DNA of 64,000 nucleotides from Acinetobacter tjernbergiae DSM 14971 = CIP 107465 (lineage in GTDB: Bacteria; Pseudomonadota; Gammaproteobacteria; Pseudomonadales; Moraxellaceae), in NCBI RefSeq assembly GCF_000374425.1, contig NZ_KB894363.1, positions 62,001 to 126,000 of the forward strand, written 5' to 3'. The notes beneath the pieces were generated by a model. It did not search any database. It was given only the letters and a program-made list of their open reading frames with translations, and had not been told where the DNA came from. Position 1 is the stretch's first letter; each line of letters opens with the position of its first letter. This document shows, piece after piece, positions 9,990-18,547 of the stretch. A program made the position numbers and the translations under genes.

Positions 9990-10742
9990 TTAAGCCTCAG
10001 GAGCTTCTTTCGCAGCTTCTTCGCCTTTAGCTTGTGCATTCGCTTGTGATTGAGCGTATTCTTTACCAGCAAGAATCGCATCAGCCATAGCTGAAGCATA
10101 CAAAGTAACTGCACGGATCGCATCGTCGTTACCCGGAATAACGTAATCAACGTTGTCTGGGTTAGAGTTTGTATCAACGATACCAATTACAGGAATACCT
10201 AAGTTTTTCGCTTCTTTGATTGCAATCGCTTCGTGATCAACGTCGATTACAAATAATGCGTCAGGTAAACCACCCATGTTCTTAACGCCGCCTAAAGCAC
10301 GTTCAAGTTTATCCATCTCACGAGTACGCTCTAAAGCTTCACGTTTAGTAAGCTTAGCAAAAGTACCATCTTGAGATTGAGTTTGAAGATCTTTTAAACG
10401 GTTGATAGATTGGCGAAGTGTTTTCCAGTTCGTCAACATACCACCTAACCAGCGGTGATCTACATATGGCTGACCAGCGCGTTGAGCTTGTTCACGGATG
10501 ATGTTAGAAGCAGCACGTTTCGTACCAACGAACAATACTTTGTTCTTTTTGCTTGCAAGATTGTTAACAAAGTTCAAAGCATCATTTAACGCAGGAACAG
10601 TGTGCTCAAGGTTGATGATGTGAATTTTGTTACGCGCGCCGAAAATATATTGACGCATTTTGGGATTCCAAAAACGAGTTTGGTGACCAAAGTGTGCGCC
10701 TGCTTGAAGAAGGTCGCGCATGCTTACGTTGTAATCTGCCAT
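9990..10742 (-). CDS. rpsB: 30S ribosomal protein S2
   Basis: S2 binds late to the 30S subunit and is needed to recruit S1. The 250-residue product shows the family signatures [44 protein letters not shown] and [13 protein letters not shown] start at the ATG at 10742 (MADYNVS), which follows AAGGTAAAGAAA. An in-frame extension to 10793 would run through the structured leader and is not used. The C-terminal tail is Ala/Glu rich. It is co-transcribed with tsf from a GC-discriminator promoter and is likely autoregulated through the leader. Confidence 0.97.
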   Translation of the reverse strand: MADYNVSMRDLLQAGAHFGHQTRFWNPKMRQYIFGARNKIHIINLEHTVPALNDALNFVNNLASKKNKVLFVGTKRAASNIIREQAQRAGQPYVDHRWLGGMLTNWKTLRQSINRLKDLQTQSQDGTFAKLTKREALERTREMDKLERALGGVKNMGGLPDALFVIDVDHEAIAIKEAKNLGIPVIGIVDTNSNPDNVDYVIPGNDDAIRAVTLYASAMADAILAGKEYAQSQANAQAKGEEAAKEAPEA

Positions 10743-10778
10743 TTTCTTTACCTTAAAGTTTGGGTTAGGCCTCCATAT

Positions 10779-10837
10779 ATCCGCATTCTCCACCTATTGC
10801 TAGGCACCCAGAGTAATGTGTCGATATATGTGCGGAT
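10779..10837 (-). promoter_or_regulatory. Candidate rpsB mRNA leader (S2 autoregulation structure)
   Basis: In the minus-strand transcript ATCCGCA (10831-10837) pairs with TGCGGAT (10779-10785), enclosing an inner CCTA/TAGG stem (10801-10804 with 10793-10796) capped by a GCAA tetraloop. A further hairpin (7 bp) sits around 10860-10880. A conserved structured rpsB leader through which S2 represses its own operon is described in gammaproteobacteria. The match here is inferred from position and foldability, not from an alignment. Confidence 0.55.
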
Positions 10838-10911
10838 TTTTTACGACTATTTATTATCAAATATCTTCGTAAAAGATATTCACGAAAAGCATTTGATAAA
10901 ATAGGCGGCTA

Positions 10912-10941
10912 TTTATACCATAGACACTTGCAAATTACCAA
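10912..10941 (-). promoter_or_regulatory. Probable rpsB-tsf promoter
   Basis: On the minus strand TTGGTA, an 18-base spacer and TATAAA are followed by the GC-rich discriminator TAGCCGCC, typical of stringently controlled ribosomal promoters. It would give a 5' UTR of about 160 bases containing the leader structure. Confidence 0.55.
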
Positions 10942-10956
10942 AAGTTTTTAGAGATC

Positions 10957-11781
10957 ATGAACACGACTTATACAGCTCCTCGTCGATTAATCAAAACGCC
11001 CGAAGAAATTGAAAAGATGCGTGTTGCAGGGAAACTGGCTGCTGAAATTTTAGACATGATTAAGCCGTACATTAAAGCGGGCGTGAATACATTAGAACTC
11101 GATACAATCTGCCGTAATCATATTGAAAATGTACAACAAGCAATTCCAGCCTGTGTCGGTTATGGTGCTGCCCCAGGTCGCCCTGCGTTCCAACATTCGA
11201 TTTGTACTTCAGTTAACCATGTGGTTTGTCACGGTATTCCTTCTGACAATAAAGTTTTAAAAAATGGTGATATTTTAAATATTGATGTAACTGTGATTAA
11301 AGATGGTTATCACGGTGATACCAATATGATGTATATCGTAGGTGGTGAAACTTCCATTCTTGCAAACCGTTTATGCCAAGTGGCACAAGAAGCCATGTAT
11401 CGCGGTATGGCAACCGTAAAAGATGGTTCATATCTTGGTGATGTTGGATATGCGATTCAGCAATATGTTGAGTCGGAACGTTTTAGCGTTGTACGTGAAT
11501 ACTGCGGGCATGGTATTGGTAATGTATTCCATGATGAACCCCAAGTCCTACACTATGGCCAAAAAGGTACTGGAATGCGTTTAGAAGCTGGTATGACTTT
11601 CACCATTGAACCCATGGTGAATGCTGGTGTATGGCAAACCAAATTACTAGGTGATAAATGGACTGTCGTCACCAAAGACCATAAGTTATCAGCGCAATAC
11701 GAACATACGATTTTAGTGACTAAAACAGGCATCGAAGTGTTAACTGCTCGTCCTGAAGAAGATTTATCTCGTTTTGTGTAA
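10957..11781 (+). CDS. map: Methionine aminopeptidase, type I
   Basis: It removes the initiator methionine from nascent proteins. At 274 residues with no N-terminal zinc finger it is the type Ia enzyme. Metal ligands and signatures are visible: NIDVTVIKDGYHGDTN (two Asp), GHGIGNVFHDEP (His), FTIEPMVN (Glu) and QYEHTILVT (Glu). It is divergent from rpsB, with both starts within about 215 bases, an arrangement common in bacteria where map follows or faces rpsB. It ends at a strong terminator. Confidence 0.97.
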   Translation: MNTTYTAPRRLIKTPEEIEKMRVAGKLAAEILDMIKPYIKAGVNTLELDTICRNHIENVQQAIPACVGYGAAPGRPAFQHSICTSVNHVVCHGIPSDNKVLKNGDILNIDVTVIKDGYHGDTNMMYIVGGETSILANRLCQVAQEAMYRGMATVKDGSYLGDVGYAIQQYVESERFSVVREYCGHGIGNVFHDEPQVLHYGQKGTGMRLEAGMTFTIEPMVNAGVWQTKLLGDKWTVVTKDHKLSAQYEHTILVTKTGIEVLTARPEEDLSRFV

Positions 11782-11803
11782 TTTATTATCCCTTTGATTT
11801 TGT

Positions 11804-11829
11804 AAAAAAGCGACTTCGGTCGCTTTTTT
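11804..11829 (+). terminator. Terminator after map
   Basis: GCGAC-TTCG-GTCGC stem flanked by six A and six T; a UUCG-type loop gives a stable hairpin. Confidence 0.85.
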
Positions 11830-11985
11830 ACTGGTTCACAATTCGTCAATCAATTTATCTAAACTCAACAAAAAGCTTTATAAGCACAACAATTATAAAT
11901 CCTAACTAAACAAACTCTTTAGTAAAAACCTTTTACTTTGGTGGGTATAAAAGTTTTTATAAATCGGACATGGAGTCCTTGCATC

Positions 11986-13041
11986 ATGAAAAAGCATATT
12001 TTTTGTACGACTGTTGGCATTGTCGCATTTATACCAACCTTGAGTTTTGCTAACTCACCTTATTTTAGTCTAAAAGATGGAGATGGCTTTAAACGCTTTT
12101 CAGTTTCAGCAGGTTGGTTACATGCCATGCCACAAGGTTCTGCAAATCCTATTAATATCAATACGACTGTAGCTGAGGGAACACAATCTAAAGTAGGTGA
12201 TGTATCTAAACAAGCCGTACTAGATGCAGCAGTCAAAGATTCCAATCCTATCGTTTACGGTGCCATTAATTTATGGCCAACCGATACTGTATCTGGACTT
12301 GCAACAGGTACAGCTACCATTAAAGGATTATCCAACTGGCAAAGCCAAGGTACAGGTTTAGAAGCGGACAATGTAGATACCGTCGGTATTATGGCGAATT
12401 ATCACTTTACTGATAATTTGTCTCTAGAGATTAAGGCAGGAATTCCTCCAAAAGTTGATATTAAAGGAAAAGGTGACATATATGCACCATTGAGTGGATC
12501 AGCAAGTACTATTTTAGGTGATATTGACTTAAAACAGGATCTTCATATCACTGATTTGAATCAAGGTGCTAGAGCAGCAACAGCACGTGCTTGGTTACCT
12601 GCTGTAGAACTACATTATCAATTTGGTAAATCAGGCGTGAATAAGTTCCGTCCTTATATTGGTGCAGGTGTGATGTATGCCTATTTCAATGATTTAAAAA
12701 TGAATTCAGGGATTGAGTCAGATTTAATTAAAGCAGGTCACATGATCCAAAACATCCATGATGGTAAAGCAGGTGCTGCTTTAGATGGTAAAACTTCATC
12801 TGCTGACCCAGTAGTCAAACTTAAAGCAACTGATACTTTTGCACCTATCGTGACTTTAGGTGCAACTTATGACTTTAAACCGAATTGGTTTGCTGTTGGG
12901 TCAATCTCTTATTCTAAAATGAATAATGAAGCTCAAATTTATGTGACTGACCGCAATAGTGGCAAAGAACTCATTCGAGCGAATACTAAAATTGATATTG
13001 ACCCCTTAATTACCTATCTAGGCGTTGGTTATCGTTTTTAA
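11986..13041 (+). CDS. OmpW family outer-membrane protein, long form
   Basis: A Sec signal peptide (MKKHIFCTTVGIVAFIPTLSFA) precedes a beta-barrel that ends in the outer-membrane signature VGYRF. Family segments are SLEIKAGIPP, RPYIGAGVMYAYF and FAVGSISYSKMN. OmpW proteins form small eight-stranded barrels for hydrophobic compounds. This one has 351 residues, against about 210 in E. coli, and the extra length lies in Ala/Gly/Lys/Asp-rich loops (about residues 50-130 and 240-285). I start at ATG 11986 after GGAGTCC. It is a single-gene unit with its own terminator. Confidence 0.85.
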   Translation: MKKHIFCTTVGIVAFIPTLSFANSPYFSLKDGDGFKRFSVSAGWLHAMPQGSANPININTTVAEGTQSKVGDVSKQAVLDAAVKDSNPIVYGAINLWPTDTVSGLATGTATIKGLSNWQSQGTGLEADNVDTVGIMANYHFTDNLSLEIKAGIPPKVDIKGKGDIYAPLSGSASTILGDIDLKQDLHITDLNQGARAATARAWLPAVELHYQFGKSGVNKFRPYIGAGVMYAYFNDLKMNSGIESDLIKAGHMIQNIHDGKAGAALDGKTSSADPVVKLKATDTFAPIVTLGATYDFKPNWFAVGSISYSKMNNEAQIYVTDRNSGKELIRANTKIDIDPLITYLGVGYRF

Positions 13042-13048
13042 ATAACAG

Positions 13049-13071
13049 AAAAAACAGCTTCGGCTGTTTTT
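13049..13071 (+). terminator. Terminator after the OmpW-family gene
   Basis: ACAGC-TTCG-GCTGT hairpin within flanking A and T tracts, starting 8 bases after the stop codon. Confidence 0.85.
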
Positions 13072-13273
13072 ATTGATCGCCACCTTTTAAACCACTCAGC
13101 ATGAAAATCATGCACCAATTACAATCAATATTCGAATTATAGGCTAGCATAAATTTTAATATTCCATATGAGCTTCTCTGATAAATGCATACACATTCAA
13201 AATAAAACAAAATAAATTATATTAAACAATCAAAATCATTAATATAAATTAACTATTTAATAAAAAAAATTTA
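13072..13273. other. AT-rich upstream region of the nitrate transporter promoter
   Basis: Very AT-rich, as expected for a bendable segment between an activator site and a sigma-54 promoter. It holds a small dyad GCATGAAAATCATGC (13099-13113) overlapping TGCACCA (13111-13117), which matches one half of an NtrC site; I do not see the second half. Confidence 0.4.
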
Positions 13274-13290
13274 TTGGCACAACATTTGCT
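13274..13290 (+). promoter_or_regulatory. Sigma-54 (RpoN) promoter of the nitrate uptake genes
   Basis: TTGGCAC-AACAT-TTGCT matches the -24/-12 consensus (YTGGCACG-N4-TTGCW) at all but one position with exact GG-to-GC spacing. Transcription should start near 13301, just before the first leader hairpin. Confidence 0.85.
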
Positions 13291-13305
13291 TAATACCCTA
13301 CATGA

Positions 13306-13357
13306 TGAATCAACGACGATTCACAAAAAATTTGCTGACGGCCAATGATGTCCGTTC
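13306..13357 (+). promoter_or_regulatory. Two-hairpin ANTAR-type (NasT/NasR-like) mRNA leader
   Basis: Hairpin 1 is TGAATC / GATTCA around the hexaloop AACGAC (13312-13317). Hairpin 2 is GACGGCC / GTCCGTT with one mismatch around the hexaloop AATGAT (13344-13349). Both loops have A at position 1 and G at position 4, the signature bound by dimeric ANTAR regulators, and they are 13 bases apart. A short CCG/CGG hairpin with a T-rich run follows (13352-13372) and might be the terminator they control, but it is weak. No ANTAR protein is encoded in this window. Confidence 0.75.
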
Positions 13358-13424
13358 TGTTCGGTTTGTTTATGCAGAAAGACTGCTTAACAAAAATATA
13401 TTACGTTCAGTTCAGGGGAAGGTT

Positions 13425-14771
13425 ATGTCTTCAAAAATGAATCTAAATGCTAAGAAAGCAACTGAAATAAAATTATTCAGCTTTTCAACACCTGCTATGC
13501 GCGCCTTCCATATGACTTGGCTCGCATTCTTTGTCTGCTTCTTCGCGTGGTTTGCCTGTGCACCATTGATGCCTGTGATCAAAGGCGAATTTAATCTCAC
13601 CAAAGATCAGATCGCAAACATCAATATTGCCGCAGTGGCCATTACAATTCTTATTCGTCTGATTGTCGGTCCATTATGTGATAAGTATGGTCCTCGTAAA
13701 ACTTATACAGCACTCTTGATCCTAGGTAGTATTCCTGTTTTTGGTGTTGCTGCTGCAAATACCTACGAATCTTTCCTATTCTTCCGTCTCTTAATCGGTG
13801 CAATTGGCGCAAGCTTCGTTATTACGCAATACCATACGAGTGTCATGTTTGCACCAAACGTTGTCGGTACAGCAAATGCTGCCGCAGCTGGTTGGGGTAA
13901 TGCTGGTGGTGGTGCAACACAAGCAATTATGCCATTAATCTTAGGTGCAATTGTGATGTTTGGTGTTGAACAAGCAATGGGTTGGAGAATTGCCCTACTT
14001 GTACCTGGTGTAATGATGCTGATCGTTGGCGTATTATATTGGAAATTCACACAAGACTGCCCTCAAGGTGATTTTAAAGAATTACGTGCGAATGGCGTAG
14101 AAGTTGGTAGTGGTAAGAAAGGTGGTGTTGCTATCTTGATGCAAGCTGCTCGTAACTATCGTGTTTGGATTCTATTTGTTTCTTATGCTGCATGTTTTGG
14201 TATTGAAATTTTCATTCACAACGTTGCTGCAATGTATTATGTAGATCACTTCAATATGGGACTTAAAGAAGCTGGTTTAACTGCTGGTATCTTTGGTCTA
14301 CTTGCATTATTCGCTCGTGCTTTAGGTGGGATTATTTCTGATAAAGTTGCTGTTTCAAAAGGTTTAGACGGTCGTACCAAAATCTTATTCATCCTGATTT
14401 TATGTGAAGGTTTATTCCTTATGCTATTTTCACAAATGAATGTGATTAGCCTTGCAATCATCAGCATGACCGTTTTTGCACTCTTTACACACATGGCATG
14501 TGGTGCAACCTATGCGCTCGTTCCATTTATTGACCGTAATGCATTAGGTGGTGTTGCAGGCATCATTGGTGCGGGTGGTAATGTCGGTGCAGTTGCCGCA
14601 GGCTTCCTTCTTAAAGGTCTACTGGATGTCCAAACTTGTCTTATGATTCTAGGTGGACTCGTTACGGTTGCAGCCTTCAGTGTTATCCTCATCCGCTTCT
14701 CTGTAGAACATAAAGCTAAAGAACAACAATTGTTTGAACAAGCCATTCTAGAACGCAACTCTGTCGCTTAA
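13425..14771 (+). CDS. Nitrate/nitrite MFS transporter (NarK/NNP family)
   Basis: A twelve-helix inner-membrane transporter for nitrate uptake and/or nitrite exchange. Family marks include the helix 5 nitrate signature GWGNAGGGATQAIMP and the second glycine-rich signature GIIGAGGNVGAVAAGF in helix 11. I start at ATG 13425, which follows AGGGGAAGG and gives 448 residues. The frame stays open back to 13302, but that stretch encodes the leader hairpins and begins at the predicted transcription start, so it is not coding. The next gene is an outer-membrane channel, so the two may form a complete import route for assimilation. Confidence 0.92.
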   Translation: MSSKMNLNAKKATEIKLFSFSTPAMRAFHMTWLAFFVCFFAWFACAPLMPVIKGEFNLTKDQIANINIAAVAITILIRLIVGPLCDKYGPRKTYTALLILGSIPVFGVAAANTYESFLFFRLLIGAIGASFVITQYHTSVMFAPNVVGTANAAAAGWGNAGGGATQAIMPLILGAIVMFGVEQAMGWRIALLVPGVMMLIVGVLYWKFTQDCPQGDFKELRANGVEVGSGKKGGVAILMQAARNYRVWILFVSYAACFGIEIFIHNVAAMYYVDHFNMGLKEAGLTAGIFGLLALFARALGGIISDKVAVSKGLDGRTKILFILILCEGLFLMLFSQMNVISLAIISMTVFALFTHMACGATYALVPFIDRNALGGVAGIIGAGGNVGAVAAGFLLKGLLDVQTCLMILGGLVTVAAFSVILIRFSVEHKAKEQQLFEQAILERNSVA

Positions 14772-14854
14772 TCGTAATTCAGTGTGGGATGCTCATCCCA
14801 CACAACACGCTCTAATACTTTCATACTTAAACGATATTTTTCAGGGGTCTCAAT

Positions 14855-16069
14855 ATGAAATTGAATCTTCTTAGCCTTGCTATGCTCAGCCTTTTATCAA
14901 CAGCTACATTTGCCGCAGATGATTTTCTAACCAAAACTAAATTTTCTCTAGATAGTCGCCTACGTTATGAGCTGGTTGACCAAGATAATCAACTTAAAAA
15001 TGCTGATGCTTGGACATTAAGACTTCGCCCTTCCCTCGAAACTGGCACATGGCATGGTTTAAGTGCATTTGTACAAGGAGAAGGCACCGTTGAAATAAAT
15101 GATAATTTCAACAGTACACGTAATGCTGAAACAAACTATAGCACTGTGACTGATCCTGAAAATCTACAATTGAATCAAGCTTATTTAAAATACGTATATA
15201 GCCCAAAATTTGATTTAAACGTTGGTCGTCAAGTTATCAATTTAGATAACCAACGCTTTGTGGGGTCAGTAGCTTGGCGCCAAAACGATCAAACCTTTGA
15301 TGCGATTAGTCTAAATATCAAGCCTTACGCAAAATTTGGTTTGTATTATGCATATATTGATCAAGTCAACACCATTTTTGGTAGTGACGATCCAAAACCG
15401 AAATTTGTCCGAGCTCAAGATGGTAAACAAGACAGTCAAATCCACTTGATTCAAGCTAAAGTTAACTATAGCCCTCTGTTAAATTCAACATTTTATGGTT
15501 ATTTGATGGATTTCGAAGATTTAGCTGCTTGGTCAAATCAAACTTACGGCTTACGTTTAACTGGGAAGAAAAACAATTTTAGATACGTTGCTGAATATGC
15601 AAAACAAAGTGAATATGCTGACCAACCTACAAACTACGATGCAGATTACTATGCGCTAGAATTAGGTTATGGCATTACAGACAAAGGATCTGCACTAGGC
15701 GAAATTGCACTAGGCTATGAAGTGCTCGGCAGTGATGCAGGAAAAATTGCATTTCAAACACCATTAGCGACCAAACATAAGTTCAATGGATGGGCTGATT
15801 TATTCCTGACAACTCCAGTGAATGGCTTGACCGACTTATACATTTCATCAAATTTTAATGTATTTGGTAAAGGTAAATTAAGCACTGAACTACATCAATA
15901 TCGCAGCGATGTAAAAAATATGGACTATGGTCAAGAATTTTCAGTCTCTTATTCTCATGCATTACCTGTGAAAGGTTTGTCTGCTTTAGCAAAATTCTCA
16001 GATTATCAAGCTGAAGAATTTTCAGTAGACACTCAAAAGTTATGGTTCCAAGTTGATTATAAATATTAA
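14855..16069 (+). CDS. Outer-membrane porin of the alginate-export type, linked to nitrate uptake
   Basis: A clear signal peptide (MKLNLLSLAMLSLLSTATFA, cut before ADD) is followed by a beta-barrel with alternating aromatic strands ending in VDYKY. The pattern SRLRYELVDQDN, LNVGRQVINLDNQRFVGSVAWRQNDQTFDA resembles the alginate_exp domain family of Gram-negative channels. At 404 residues it is normal for such porins. It lies 83 bases after the nitrate transporter, with no terminator between them, so it probably shares the sigma-54 transcript. I infer that it lets nitrate through the outer membrane; alginate export is unlikely. Confidence 0.75.
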   Translation: MKLNLLSLAMLSLLSTATFAADDFLTKTKFSLDSRLRYELVDQDNQLKNADAWTLRLRPSLETGTWHGLSAFVQGEGTVEINDNFNSTRNAETNYSTVTDPENLQLNQAYLKYVYSPKFDLNVGRQVINLDNQRFVGSVAWRQNDQTFDAISLNIKPYAKFGLYYAYIDQVNTIFGSDDPKPKFVRAQDGKQDSQIHLIQAKVNYSPLLNSTFYGYLMDFEDLAAWSNQTYGLRLTGKKNNFRYVAEYAKQSEYADQPTNYDADYYALELGYGITDKGSALGEIALGYEVLGSDAGKIAFQTPLATKHKFNGWADLFLTTPVNGLTDLYISSNFNVFGKGKLSTELHQYRSDVKNMDYGQEFSVSYSHALPVKGLSALAKFSDYQAEEFSVDTQKLWFQVDYKY

Positions 16070-16161
16070 CTTAGAGGTTCTGTAATCGAATCATCAAAAA
16101 ACTGTCATCAAACTATCAAATTTCGATGGTTTAATAAAAAATAAAAAAGTCCAAAAATTGC

Positions 16162-16203
16162 AAAAAGCTTGCTGATCGACCTTTATCAGCAAGCTTTTTT
16201 CTT
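16162..16203 (+). terminator. Terminator of the nitrate uptake operon
   Basis: AAAAAGCTTGCTGAT / ATCAGCAAGCTTTTTT, a 15-bp stem with an 8-base loop and T-run. Confidence 0.85.
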
Positions 16204-16212
16204 TTCCTAAAT

Positions 16213-16241
16213 AAAAAGGCTACGTTCTAAGTAGCCTTTTA
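16213..16241 (-). terminator. Terminator of the DegS-like protease gene
   Basis: AAAAGGCTAC / GTAGCCTTTT hairpin with a T-run on the minus strand, downstream of the protease stop codon. Confidence 0.75.
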
Positions 16242-16267
16242 TATTCAAATTGAATCACAAGATCATA

Positions 16268-17452
16268 TTAGTCTTGATGCTTAGGTAATGGAATGTATTG
16301 CGATTGCGCATTCTGCTGCACTTTACGCTCACCCACTTTGACTTGTACCGTCTGCTGCTTACCACCACGCTCAACTACGACATTAATCATGCTTTGCGGT
16401 GCTTGTAATGCAACATAGTTGATCAAATGTGAAGCTGAAGTTATTTGTTCATTATTGACTTGAATGATTTTATCACCACGCTTTACGCCTGCAACATCGG
16501 CTGGACCATCACGCAATACATCAGCAACAATTACACCAATCGGTTTCGCAGCTAATACATCATCTTCCACGGTATTTGGAATTAAACTAATCCCTAACCA
16601 ACCACGGACAACACGACCATCTTTCAAAATTGAGTTTAAAACTTGCTGACAGATTTTTGCAGGAATCGCAAACCCAATCCCAAGTGAACCACCCGATTGA
16701 GAAAAAATTGCAGTATTCACGCCGATTAAATTACCCGCAACATCAATCAATGCACCACCAGAGTTACCCGGATTAATTGCTGCATCCGTTTGGATAAAGT
16801 CTTCATAAGTATTGATTCCTAAATCTGAACGACCTGTCGCAGAAATAATTCCTTGTGTTACCGTTTGCCCAACACCAAAGGGATTACCAATTGCAAGTAC
16901 AACATCACCGACTTCATTACCACTGAGTTTAAATGGTAAAACAGGAAGTTTATCTAGCTCAATTTTAATCACAGCCAAATCCGTATCTGGATCTGTACCA
17001 ATCACTTTTGCTTCAGCACGACGACCATCGTGCAATGCCACCACAATATGTTCAGCCTGCGCAATCACATGGTTATTTGTTAAAATATAACCATCTGCAC
17101 GCACAATCACACCTGAACCTAAACTGTTTTCATTTTGAGGCTGTTGAGGGGCTTGATTACCAAAAAACTCACGAAATACAGGATCACTCAACAAAGGATG
17201 ATTCATCTGTTTCACTTTCTGAGTGGTAAAAATATTCACAACCGCAGGTGCAGCAACTTTTACGGCAGCACTATAGGAAACAACGCCACCTGTTCGAGTT
17301 GTATCAATGAGAGGTTCAACTTTCTCAGCAGGCATTTTGACACCATCAGCAGCAACTGTTGGTTGCGGTCGATGTGATTTCTGCCAAGCCAGAAAACTAA
17401 ATATAACAACAACGAGTAAAACCCAAGGTAACCATGTAAATGCACGGCGCAC
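16268..17452 (-). CDS. Membrane-anchored DegS/HtrA-type serine protease
   Basis: A periplasmic trypsin-like protease anchored by one N-terminal helix (about residues 7-23). The catalytic triad is readable as H128 (TNNHVI), D158 (DPDTDLAVIK) and S231 (NPGNSGGAL). A single PDZ domain occupies about 290-380, as in DegS rather than DegP, which has two. In E. coli DegS starts the sigma-E envelope-stress cascade; here the tail is longer (394 residues) and ends QYIPLPKHQD. The start is GTG after TAGAGGAT; no ATG gives the membrane anchor. Confidence 0.88.
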   Translation of the reverse strand: MRRAFTWLPWVLLVVVIFSFLAWQKSHRPQPTVAADGVKMPAEKVEPLIDTTRTGGVVSYSAAVKVAAPAVVNIFTTQKVKQMNHPLLSDPVFREFFGNQAPQQPQNENSLGSGVIVRADGYILTNNHVIAQAEHIVVALHDGRRAEAKVIGTDPDTDLAVIKIELDKLPVLPFKLSGNEVGDVVLAIGNPFGVGQTVTQGIISATGRSDLGINTYEDFIQTDAAINPGNSGGALIDVAGNLIGVNTAIFSQSGGSLGIGFAIPAKICQQVLNSILKDGRVVRGWLGISLIPNTVEDDVLAAKPIGVIVADVLRDGPADVAGVKRGDKIIQVNNEQITSASHLINYVALQAPQSMINVVVERGGKQQTVQVKVGERKVQQNAQSQYIPLPKHQD

Positions 17453-17644
17453 GTTTATTATCCTCTAGACAAAATTATGTTATGAGCAAACTTATTTATT
17501 GAAGAACAACAACTTTAATCTATTGTAAAGTAAATTAGTTTAGATCTATGTAAAAGTTAAAAAAGTTTTGTCTAGCTTTAGTTACTTTTAAAAATATGTT
17601 TTTATTAACTTGAATCTATAAATGTCATTCAGTTGAGGAATCGC

Positions 17645-18403
17645 ATGGCAAATTTGCATGATATTGTGCAATGGTGTAATCAAACTTTAAAAGCAAATGA
17701 ATTTAAAGACTACGCACCAAATGGCTTACAAATTGAAGGCACGTCAGAAATCAAAAAAATAGTCTGTGCCGTCACCGCATCTGAGGATGCAATCGATGCA
17801 GCAATCGCTCAGCAAGCAGATGTTTTGCTTGTGCATCATGGCTATTTTTGGAAAGGCGAACCCTACCCAATCACGGGCATGCGTGGCAATCGCATCAAAA
17901 AACTAATCCAACATAATATTTCATTGATCGCCTACCATTTACCTTTAGATGCACACCCAGTACTCGGAAATAATGCAGCGATTGCTGATTTAATTGGTTT
18001 AAAAAACTTAGAAGCATTAGATTCATCTGAAAAATATCCGATTGGAAACATTGCTTATTTAGAACATGCACTTAGCCCTGAACAATTTAAAACAAAGTTA
18101 CAGACTATTTTTGATTTTAATGTGGTTCATTTACCAAGTGACAAACCCCAAATCAAAAAAGTAGGGTTTTGTACGGGAGGTGCTCAAGATTTTATCAATA
18201 AAGCCGCACAAGAAAATTGTGATGCTTATATTTCAGGTGAAGTCAGTGAACGTACTTTTTATGAAGCTAAAGAACTTGGTGTTCATTATTTTGCCTGTGG
18301 TCATCACGCAACTGAACGCTATGGCGTACAACGTTTAGCACAAGCGATTGCTGATCAATTTGCTGTAGAAACTATCTATTTTGAGTTGAATAATCCAATT
18401 TAA
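17645..18403 (+). CDS. Nif3-like dinuclear metal-centre protein (YbgI family)
   Basis: A 252-residue member of the NIF3/YbgI family, which forms hexameric toroids with two metals per subunit. Metal ligands are seen in LLVHHGYFW and AYHLPLDAHP, and late in the chain as ACGHHATERYG. The molecular activity is not established; a GTP cyclohydrolase I type 2 label is often given automatically. The ATG at 17645 follows GAGGAA. It is divergent from the DegS-like gene, with about 190 AT-rich bases between them. Confidence 0.88.
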   Translation: MANLHDIVQWCNQTLKANEFKDYAPNGLQIEGTSEIKKIVCAVTASEDAIDAAIAQQADVLLVHHGYFWKGEPYPITGMRGNRIKKLIQHNISLIAYHLPLDAHPVLGNNAAIADLIGLKNLEALDSSEKYPIGNIAYLEHALSPEQFKTKLQTIFDFNVVHLPSDKPQIKKVGFCTGGAQDFINKAAQENCDAYISGEVSERTFYEAKELGVHYFACGHHATERYGVQRLAQAIADQFAVETIYFELNNPI

Positions 18404-18547
18404 TAGAATTGATGAATCCGATTTTATTTATCGTTTTTAATTCAGCCTTTATTGTATATCGTTCTTTAAAAGACCGCCCTATTATCTTTGGAATCATTTA
18501 CAATAGAGCCACTTAACGTAAAACCCAGCAATTGCAAGGATTGGAAC

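Noticed and set aside
13302..13424. In-frame N-terminal extension of the nitrate transporter
   Set aside because: It starts at the predicted transcription start, encodes the two leader hairpins and lacks a ribosome-binding site, while ATG 13425 follows AGGGGAAGG and gives normal family length.
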